This document shows positions 56,210 to 64,000 of a stretch of 64,000 nt of DNA, piece by piece. The notes beneath the pieces were generated by a model that saw only the letters and a program-made list of their open reading frames with translations, was not told the DNA's origin and did not search any database. The position numbers and the translations under genes were made by a program. How positions within the stretch are numbered: position 1 is the stretch's first letter; each line of letters opens with the position of its first letter. Source of the DNA: Panorpa germanica (Eukaryota > Arthropoda > Insecta > Mecoptera > Panorpidae); contig OY783208.1 in assembly GCA_963678705.1 (NCBI GenBank), positions 1,798,001 through 1,862,000 on the forward strand, read 5' to 3'.

Positions 56210-57482
56210 ATTTTTTTATGTTTAAATCGTTTTATGTAAGTAACTATAAACGCGAATCAAAATCTAAAGCTGCAATTAGTTAGATGAATAACGTATCTAC
56301 ATTTTGAGCTTTCTTCCACTGACATTTAATGAGTTGAAACGGCAAAAATAACTTTTGAAAATTAATATTGCTATATTTTCTAGTTAAATTCCAATTTTTA
56401 TATGACTGGGATATTATCGAATACTATATATTATTATTTATTTATTTAATGTTTTACCTTTCGGCATTACATTCTTCTGCCTTAGTACAATACATTTTAA
56501 TCCTTAAATAAATATCTATTTCCTTATTTCAGAACCAAAAACGAAAACCTCAATTCTCCTAATATCTACAAGAAAATAAATGGTTTTGTACATTTTCAAA
56601 AGATTTAAAAAGCTTCAGCCTTCCTTCTTCTAATTATTTCTGCCATCCATCTGTTCCCTTCCTTGCCCCCTTTTAAGAGCTGCCCAATATTCATCTCACT
56701 CCCTACTATTTCCTTACAATCAAACTTAATGGGCTCCAGTGTTTCGTCCTCCGATCCGCTCACTCTACACATTCTTTCCTCTCTACTTTCCCAGTATCAG
56801 TTTCCTTTTTCCTCATTTCCCAATCTACACCTTGCTGTCCTTCTTCTTTTTCTATTAAGAACTGAGGTATATTACTTTCCCAAATCCTTTTATATCTTGT
56901 ATTGTAATTACTTTTCTTGATTTTTCTCATTCTTTCCTGTTGCTGTATCTCCTTATCCCTTCTCCTTAGCTCCTCTTCCACACTTGCGCCTCCTTGTCTT
57001 CTTCTCTCTGCCTCCTCCACCTCCTTCTTTATACTTTCCAACCCTTATTTTCTTTAAAATTTTACTTTCAGCACTGCTCATTTTCTCCTCTTATTTTACT
57101 GCTCTTTCACCTGCTTTAATTCGTATCTTGTCCCTTTTTAGCTCCTCCATGACCATGTATCCTGGCGTGCACCTGTCCAGCGCTAGGCAAAAATACTCTA
57201 TATATTTTTAAGTCCAGTCATATAAAAATTTGAATTGAACTAGAAAATATAGCAATATTCATTTTGAAAAGTTATTTTTGCGGTTCCAACTCATTAAAAG
57301 TCAGTGGAAGAAAGCTTAAAATGTAGATACGTTATTCATCTAACTAATTGCAGATTAATTACTTACTTAAAACAATTTAAACATTAAATAACATGTTTTT
57401 TTTTGATAATATTTAACCTGCTGTATAGTATCGCCATCTATATTTCGCGAATCTAAACATGGCCAAGTATCGTTTCACTTTA
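56128..57482. repeat. Large inverted repeat enclosing a LINE fragment
   Basis: The left arm, about 56128-56410, is mirrored by about 57217-57482 (for example GGCGATACTATACAGCAGGT and its complement, and CGCGAATCAAAATC near its inverted partner). Each arm contains repeat N. About 800 bp of LINE sequence lies between. Confidence 0.8.
56455..57215 (-). pseudogene. LINE ORF2 C-terminus and 3' tail (third copy)
   Basis: On the minus strand: RKIKKSNYNTRYKRIWESNI then PQFLIEKE, matching 25160-25210. A deletion and frameshift follow, then the C-rich complement of the CCHC region near 56735-56780, and a tail ending with the complement of AAAGGTAAAACATT at about 56455. It extends further upstream in ORF2 than the other copies (a Glu/Arg-rich helix). 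Confidence 0.75.
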
Positions 57483-57825
57483 AGCGTAAATGTTACGTGT
57501 ATTGACTCCGCTTAAGTAAAACTCTGAAATAGTGTATCTAAACGTCCACGTAAAAACATTATTTTTAATTAAAACAAATTAATAAATAAACAGAAGGCTG
57601 GCGTCGCATGAAATGTATAAAACAAACAATCGACAAAACCGTGGCGTTTAGAAGTAATAGTATTTACTTAAGTAAAAAGGTAAATTACATTGACATTTGG
57701 TTTTGAGTAATCATAGCCTGGCCCTCCTAGATGTCCCGCCCGATAGAACTGAACAAACACTCAAATTATTTTATTTTGAAAAGTAATAATTGTTCTACTT
57801 GTACATTCAGTTGAAAATATAAAGC

Positions 57826-58717
57826 AATGGGATTGTGTCCTATGTCTTAATTTCTATAAAACTGTACTATATATTGATAAAGTGGGTTACTAGAACCTCA
57901 AATGTTCAATTATTTGTTAATAACTCCTTATATGTTAAGAGATATTAACAATTAAAAAAGTCATTTGTCTCTTTAATTATTAAAGGGATTCAACGTTGTA
58001 CACATTCCAAATGCATGTGACATTACAATCGCTGCCAACCTTACAGCTCATAAATCTCTGCTATATGTATTTATATATCAAAATATCAAATATTATTTAC
58101 AGCTATTTCAATTTTTTTTTTATTTAATTTATTTAACGTCGGCCTATTTCCGATGCTGAGTCCTATCACCGACGACCTCCTTCAATGTTGGCAGTATTTA
58201 TGGTGTCGTGGCCTCATATATGTGGGCTACACCACTGCCTAATAAGTGTACGATTATGAATGACCATAATCAATATAAGTTCATAATAACCAAACCCAGA
58301 AAATATATATCTGGTCCGGGGATCGAACCCGAAGACACAGCAGTCGGCGTCAAGCATCAATGCTCTCGCCCACTGTGTCGTCTACAGCTATTTCAAGGAA
58401 CAATCAAATTTCAATATTATGTCTGCCTTAGCAGGGTTAAATAAAATAAAAACTTATTATTCTTCGACTTGACTTGATTATTTGACTAACAACAGCTACA
58501 AAACATTACCACAGCACTAATCGAATCAACAAATAACTGACCTATCCCACTACATGTTACGTCATACAAATATGGCCGACCATTTCTAGCGCTAAAACTA
58601 CAATTCAAACTTTTAATTGCTATATCTCCGTCAACATTTAGATATTTAATAAAATAGAGACGCCAATACACATTTATTAATATCTATTTCCTTAAAAAAT
58701 GAGGACACAAGCCCATT
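57826..58717 (+). mobile_element. MITE family A, complete but split by a SINE (A17)
   Basis: Starts AATGGGATTGTGTCC and ends GGACACAAGCCCATT. Without the SINE and one copy of its duplication it would be about 610 bp. It joins directly to repeat C5 on the right. Confidence 0.88.
58111..58383 (-). mobile_element. tRNA-derived SINE with target duplication
   Basis: A 12-base duplication ACAGCTATTTCA (58099-58110 and 58384-58395) flanks a 273-bp insert. On the minus strand the insert begins with a tRNA-like head carrying a B box GGTTCGATCCC (58318-58328) about 50 nt from the start and an A-box-like CAGTGGGCGAGAGCA before it. It ends in an A-rich tail (58111-58130). These are the features of a pol III SINE inserted by LINE machinery. 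The gap between the head and the tail is unique here. Confidence 0.9.
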
Positions 58718-59015
58718 TATATAAAACTATACCATATATTGATAAAGTTGGCTATCATAACCTCAAATATCTAATTATTTTTATTGAATTCGCAATATTA
58801 TAGAAGTTATTAACGATTGCAATAGTCATTGCTTCCTAACCTTCTTCCCCACTACCATTTACCATCCTGTTAAACAAGAGAAGTGCAAAAGAGATGCAGA
58901 ATTAAACGTCAAAGCTATAGTAGCTGTTGCGTCGACCCATAATGTTTCAATATAATGTCGTGACACAAAACGAAAAATAAATAACATTACTTCAGGAATA
59001 TTTCGCAGTAAAACA
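58718..59015 (+). repeat. Repeat C (C5)
   Basis: C copy with the minus-strand frame LRNIPEVMLFIFRF and YIETLWVDATATIALTF. The right end is replaced after GCAGTAAAAC. Confidence 0.7.
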
Positions 59016-59037
59016 AAATTCAAACTTTGGGTCTGAC

Positions 59038-59180
59038 TTGACAACTGTCACTTTCGACGCATGCGCATAGAGAACAAATAGTAAGATATACCTTTCTTTC
59101 TCGCACACATTTTGGACACACTTTTAATCTATAGGACACATATGCTATATTTACACTCCATACATATATGCTCTAAGCAA
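59038..59180. repeat. Foldback repeat H, right arm only (H4)
   Basis: ACTTTCGACGCATGCGCATA through TTTCTTTCTCGCACACATTT, and the tail GGACACATATGCTATATTTA. Confidence 0.7.
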
Positions 59181-59907
59181 AAAACTGGTTTTTGTGACCT
59201 TTAACCTTTGAAAATGAAGACGAGGTCCTAGGAAATTTTTGAGGTAACTTATAAAATGTCAAAACAACTTCTCAGCTAATTTCATTGTGAGATTTCTCGA
59301 TAAATGATAGTCTTAAATAAAAGGAAAGTATTTCACTTAAAAAAAAACAAATTTATTTAAAAAACAAAAATGTCTTCGTAATAAATCAAACATGGCTTCC
59401 GACACCAATCGTCAATCATCGTGTTTTGTATAAATACACCAACTAAATAATCAAATTTGACAAATTACAAACACAAGAAAGAAAAATAAATAAAAGAAAA
59501 GCACCCCTTTAACTTTAAACTACAAAAAAAAACACGCGTACAGAATATTAAAAACACATTTTAGTCACAACATGTCAAAGGGTTTGCCGTTCCATTTTTT
59601 TGAAGGGGTATTTTAAAAAGTTTTTTATTTTTAAAGTCGTTGTGTTATATATCTTATGTCACTTTAGTAAAGGGTGAGTTGTAGAGAAGGGTAGGTGGTG
59701 GAAATAGGGGAGAGGTAGGTGTCACCCTTTGCTTTAAGCTGTAAGATGGTGGACGGCCACGATTCTTCAGTCCTGTTGTTTATTATGTGTACATAATGTT
59801 GACTGTAAGTCAGGCGTTGTTTCTTATTACTGTAACAGAAATATAAAAAATGGACAACAAGCTTGGTGCACAATGGGTGACATATCCTACGTTTCCTATA
59901 GATTAAA
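59181..59907. other. No gene recognised
   Basis: No supported gene. G-rich near 59670-59720. Confidence 0.4.
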
Positions 59908-59949
59908 AGTGCGAGAGAGAAAGGTATATGTTCCTATTTGTTCTCTATA
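59908..59949. repeat. Foldback repeat H, short fragment (H5)
   Basis: GTGCGAGAGAGAAAGGTATA through TTTGTTCTCTATA, directly joined to repeat J3. Confidence 0.6.
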
Positions 59950-60490
59950 TTATCTTTAAATATTTCGATCGTGCAACCTTGTAAATTCATTAAAACATAA
60001 CTTTAATTTTAATAATGTAAATATGGCAACAACGCATCGTGTTTTGTTTATGTTCGCACACCTGCACCGAGATCAATGACCGGTAAGTCATCACAAGTTC
60101 TGTTCATTATTTTACAATGTTTCATTTCAGATAAAAATTATTACAATGTGTTAGAGCAGTGCATAAGATTTTTATATGTAAAAGAAAGAGACAGCAATAT
60201 TGTTATAAAAATATTTCTAAAGTAAACAATTGAATTTAGTGTTAGGGTTATGTCGGTGGATGTGTTACAGATAAAGACGAGCTTGAGACACTTTGTTCAA
60301 CTGCCTGTTGAAGGAAAGAGATGGATATAGTTTCTAGATCAATCTAACTAAATAATTAGCAAATATATTTGATTCGTTTGCAAGTTGAAACTTGTTGGAA
60401 CGTGTTAGGTGTGTGGGTGGTGGGTGGACGCTGATAGTGTGGAGGGGGAAGTGAAATGGAAGACATATAGGCGCCAAATTTAAAATTAAA
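59950..60490 (+). repeat. Repeat J (J3)
   Basis: Same orientation as J2, with GACCGGTAAGTCATCACAAG and GTGTGTGGGTGGTGGGTGG blocks. Confidence 0.7.
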
Positions 60491-61049
60491 CTCAATATAA
60501 TACAAAATTTAAACGTACGCGTAATCGAATTGCACCTCGGGCCTGTCAGTATTACATTTGAGTTGTGAATGTATTTGAAATAATTAATGAATATAATGAA
60601 ATAATTTACAATTTTATTATATTTACATTTACTATTTTGCCCATATCTTCTACTGCGTGCGTCCCACGTTAAAAATAGTTATTATCAATCTGATAGAGGA
60701 CTCAATTTCCTTCAATTTGTGTATACAACATTTCTTTGTATGTCTGATAGATATTGAGCTACACCGCTATAAAGTTGACCACTTCACTTCGAGTGCATGC
60801 GCTTACAATTTTGCCCATATCTCTTAAACCCATTACAGTATCTAAACTTATCAGCCATCATATTACAGGGTTTTTAACGCTGTACAACTTTTATTTAAAC
60901 ATTTTTTTGATTAAATAAATAATTTACTTAATTATTCATTTCAAATTATTAAATTTAAATGAACGGCAGAATATTTTAATCAGTATTGCATGTCTCACAT
61001 ACATTTAATGGAAATTAGCTTCTTTTTATTAAATAAATGGTTATTTGAG
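60491..61049. other. No gene; fragment of a small shared repeat
   Basis: 60810-60915 is related to 31655-31760 in reverse complement. The rest is unassigned. The last 14 bases (ATGGTTATTTGAG) are the left target duplication of the following LINE. Confidence 0.4.
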
Positions 61050-61893
61050 TAGTGGGATAATTCTGATAAAGGTAGAGAATTTTATACAATACAACCAATA
61101 CTGAGACGTAACCCAGTAAACAATTTGGTGAAGTGTCCTATTTGGTGAAGTTCGAGTCACTCGTACAATTCTATTCTAACGCTTTACAAGTTCTCTACCT
61201 GTCACAGATTTTGTGTTAGTTTTTCATAATAATATTCTTTCTTTTTCCAACATCATTCATTAAGTATTTCTGTTTCTTTCCCACATGGGTATATTTTTAT
61301 TATCCGGTCATAAATCATAAACCTACTCCGCTTTTAATTCAGCAGTGAACCGTCGTTGCAATGTCTGTAGCTCATAAAAAGGACCTTTCCTTTGAACGAC
61401 TGAATAGAAAACGAACACGTTCCAGACAAAAAACTCATGATACGTAATAGAAATTAAGTAGAATTTACTCCAAAATGTTTACTGGGAAGCCATGGTTTGC
61501 CAAACTAAAATGGCCAAGAAGATTAATTACAATGACCTCAAGACTAAGAATGAATCATACTGGAGCTCCGAAACATCTAGCAAGAAACAAAATCATTCCA
61601 AACCTAAATGCAAATGTGGTGAAGAAGAGGCAGACCCTGACCACATTCTGTGGCAATGTAAAAATACATCAATGGCAAGAAATGGACTCCAAAGGGCGGT
61701 GCTACAGACTTCGCAGACGCTTCATGTTAACACCGCCTTTTTGATTGAGAAACCGAAATTTATAACAGCAGTAGCTATGAATAGATCATTCTTGTTGTCT
61801 GGATACAAAGTATAAGAAGAAGCAGAATATATTAGGGGCGATAAAAGGCTACGTGCCTAGGAAGCACGAGAAACTATATTTAAAAAAAAAAAA
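61050..61893 (+). pseudogene. 5'-truncated LINE with poly(A) and target duplication, split by a D element
   Basis: A target duplication ATGGTTATTTGAG (61037-61049 and 61894-61906) encloses a LINE 3' end. ORF2 pieces are WDNSDKGREFYTIQPILRR (61055-61111), then after the D element KPWFAKLKWPRRLITMTSRL. A frame change leads to CKCGEEEADPDHILWQCKN with its CxC..H..C cluster, and a stop at 61813. A run of A follows at 61879-61893. It is from a different LINE family than the copies at 25160 and 44351. Confidence 0.88.
61112..61486 (-). mobile_element. MITE family D, internally deleted, nested in a LINE
   Basis: 375 bp with the D inverted ends, inverted orientation. It interrupts the LINE codon run R-R-K-P-W-F, leaving AA on both sides, which fits a 2-bp duplication. 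Confidence 0.88.
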
Positions 61894-61906
61894 AATGGTT
61901 ATTTGA

Positions 61907-62537
61907 GGTTCAGATAGCTAACTTTATCAATATATAGTACAATTTTATACAAATGAAGTGTGAATAGCTCCTTATAAACAGCTTGTTGCATAAAAAATAC
62001 GAAAGAAAAACAACAACACATAATTGTGAACAGCCGCAGCAATTCTTCACCCCCAAGAGGAAACCGAACGTTGTCCTCCAATTAAAAACTGCCCCCGAAC
62101 AAAATATATATATTTTTTCACTACTACTCCCCCTTGTGGCCCCCCCACCACTCCTTTTTCGACGCTGCTTGAATGTTAGCTAGTTAGTTAATTTTTTGTA
62201 TCAAGATTATATGAACAAAACGATAGGAGAGTCAAATAAAAACCTCTCCCTCACTTTTGTGTCCCCATTCCATGACAAGTTTTGGTTCATGTCCCAAATT
62301 AATCAAGTGCTTTTCAACTAACATGGTAGCCAACCGAATAGATACAAAAAAGGACATAAAAAAAAATAACGCAAAAAATAGAATTAAATTGTAAGGTTTT
62401 CCAGTGAAATATTACCGCGGAAAATGAGAAAAATAATTATGTGTGATGGCGCTGTAGCTAATGGAAAAATCGTGAATCGCTTAATTATGTCTTAGAGCGC
62501 GGAACTCACTTTATTGAAGAGTTAAGAATTTCTTTTA
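61907..62537. other. No gene recognised
   Basis: Mixed composition with a C-rich patch at 62125-62155. No supported feature. Confidence 0.35.
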
Positions 62538-62803
62538 CTTATTTATATGAATGTACAACGTATTAAGTTTATTGTGTGAAAATTTGAAGTCGATTGGAGT
62601 AAAACTGTCGGAGATATAGAGTTTTAAGTCTTCACCTCTCTCGTCTGGTTTCGTCTTTCTTTGAAACTTTTAAACGCGTTTTTCTCACACTTAGCTTTTT
62701 CAGAGCCGGTGTCCTCTCTAGCTCAAAATCTACTGCACCGATCCGCAATGAAATTTTGCACACTTTTTCTTTACATAAATGCCGAGGTAACTCTGTCGAG
62801 TTT
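62538..62803 (+). repeat. Interspersed repeat G, left part (G5)
   Basis: Left half of G. About 285 bp of unrelated sequence follow, and the terminal G block reappears at 63088-63128 (TATTAACTGTGTCGTCAAAA). Confidence 0.7.
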
Positions 62804-63148
62804 TATTTGCCGAGAGTAAAAATTGTGCTAGAAAGTTGAAAATTTGTATATAGGCTAACCTTGGTAACTTATTTACGAATCGAAAAAAAAATCCCAAATT
62901 TTGAAAAAAAGTTGGTCAAATAACGCATAAATTGAAAATATTTTTTATTTTGATAAATTGATAAATTATTTTATTATTGTGCGAGTTTATTATTTCAATT
63001 TAAAAATAGAATTAAATATGAAATGTAATTACGAATTATTTTATTGGATTCAAATCATACACGCCAAAAAGAACTCTAGTGGCAATACATATTAACTGTG
63101 TCGTCAAAAAACATTATCGAAAATATGCTTTTTTTGTTTCGATTGTAG

Positions 63149-63336
63149 GTCCTATACCTGCACTAAAATATACAAATGCGTCAACTAATTCGGAACACAG
63201 GGTTTCCTTTCCAATGATCCTGTGGGAATATCATTGTCAACAGGATTACCGTCAAGTTTGTGAACTTTTTAACATATCAATGTCCCATGACTTCTTTCAG
63301 CAGCGCGTTGAAGAAGACCAATATCGTGATGTTTGA
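63149..63336 (+). CDS. Possible terminal exon, unidentified
   Basis: A pyrimidine-rich acceptor (TTTTTTTGTTTCGATTGTAG) ends at 63148. The 188 bases after it are open to a TGA at 63336. The sequence is protein-like: TNASTNSEHRVSFPMILWEY, HCQQDYRQVCELFN, FFQQRVEEDQYRDV. Most of the pyrimidine tract comes from the tail of repeat G5, so the acceptor may be supplied by a mobile element. The family is not recognised, and no upstream exon could be found in the window. Confidence 0.4.
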
Positions 63337-63601
63337 TATATTCTGATCACGCCGTTTAAGAGTGAATTAGATAGCGATATATCGCTCACCCCGTGCCCCT
63401 GTCAAGCTATCCACTCCTCCCTAAACTCCTAAACTCCTCTCCACGCATTCCAGGAACAATTTGGTACACCGGAACAATTATTTGGTGAATATTACAGAAT
63501 TTCTATTCGTATAGTCTTAATTTTACGTTGAAAAAGTTGGGCTTTTCTTTTTTAGAACCTTACAAGGTCCAGTGTTTCTAAATTAAGCAAATCTATATGA
63601 T

Positions 63602-63625
63602 ATTCTAACCTCAAAAATGTGACAA
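63602..63625 (+). repeat. Repeat F left-end fragment
   Basis: CTAACCTCAAAAATGTGACA then a D element, so the rest of F lies beyond the insertion or is lost. Confidence 0.5.
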
Positions 63626-64000
63626 CCCAGTAAACATTTTGGAGTAAATTCTACTTAATTTCTAATTTACATATTATGAGTTTTTTGTCTGGAACGTGTT
63701 CGTTTTCTATTCAGTCGTTCATAGGAAAGGCCCTTTTTATGAGCTACAGAGATCGCAACGACGGTTCACTGCTGAATTAAAAGCGAAGTCGGTTTATGAT
63801 TTATGACCGGAGTTATAAACTTGACACTAGCAGGGGTATAAAACTTAATGGAATTCTACTTTTTAAAGTCTGCAAAATATAAATATTTAAATGAAGAAAT
63901 AAATAGATGTAATCTTTAGTACGGATCGTGATTTTTTTAATGAATATTATTCATCTTCAACAATACTCGTTATATTAGTTTTTTACATTGTTTTGGTGAT
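63626..64000 (+). mobile_element. MITE family D (D6), cut by the window end
   Basis: Begins CCCAGTAAACATTTTGG and follows the 840-bp family sequence to the last base. The right end lies outside. Confidence 0.88.

Noticed and set aside
23577-59064. Direct repeats of short GCATGCG-containing sequence as a CRISPR-like array
   Set aside because: Spacing is irregular over tens of kilobases in a eukaryotic genome. They are parts of dispersed repeats.
61475-61815. Two overlapping plus-strand frames as separate small genes
   Set aside because: Together they are one LINE ORF2 tail split by a frameshift, within a poly(A)-ended insertion with target duplication.

Overview
The window is AT-rich eukaryotic nuclear DNA, almost certainly from an insect. 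Protein-coding sequence is sparse and interrupted by spliceosomal introns. A nuclear copy of mitochondrial nad5 reads correctly only with arthropod mitochondrial code (TGA as Trp, AGA as Ser). The transposon families are insect-like. Most of the 64 kb consists of repeats that are copied elsewhere in the same window, so repeats were delimited by comparing copies with each other by eye. Family letters (A to Q) are local labels, and most boundaries are good to about 10 bases.

Coding islands: (1) a 315-nt internal exon with a SAM domain on the minus strand at 8352-8666, the best candidate for a piece of a large host gene; (2) a two-exon THAP-domain gene (minus, 35616-36537) that sits inside a 1.2-kb element with perfect terminal inverted repeats, so it is transposon-borne; (3) a C2H2 zinc-finger gene (minus, 46258-46875); (4) a plausible terminal exon at 63149-63336 and some decayed fragments. 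No tRNA, rRNA or CRISPR was seen.

Mobile DNA: a 5.6-kb LTR retrotransposon lies on the minus strand at 17106-22686. It has two 832-bp LTRs, a 4-bp target duplication, one uninterrupted 846-codon gag-protease-partial RT frame, an 88-91 bp tandem array in its leader, and no RT catalytic YxDD, RNase H or integrase. It split a 1.2-kb repeat (K) whose uninterrupted paralogue is at 52936-54260. Non-LTR retrotransposon 3' ends occur at about 10480, 25160, 44351, 56455 and 61050. A tRNA-derived SINE at 58111-58383 is nested in a MITE. MITE-like families include: A (about 640 bp, 15-bp inverted ends, about 17 copies); B (about 745 bp, TTAA-flanked); C (a diverged relative of A, repeatedly a landing site for others); D (about 840 bp, ends CCCAGTAAAC); a TA-flanked 723-bp element at 4350-5072; and hAT-like elements. 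Foldback repeats (H) have arms carrying the palindrome CGCATGCG.

Layout: 1-8.3 kb repeats A, B, F, G, I and a TA element; 8.35-8.67 kb SAM exon; 8.8-17.1 kb repeats; 17.1-22.7 kb LTR element; 22.7-35.4 kb repeats; 35.5-36.7 kb THAP element; 36.8-46.2 kb nested A/B/C/D and LINE remnants; 46.3-46.9 kb zinc-finger gene; 47.5-48.0 kb nad5 copy; 48.7-63.1 kb repeats with a SINE and LINEs; 63.15-63.34 kb candidate exon; window ends inside a D element. The genes do not form a shared pathway. What holds the region together is successive, often nested, transposon insertion around a few host exons.
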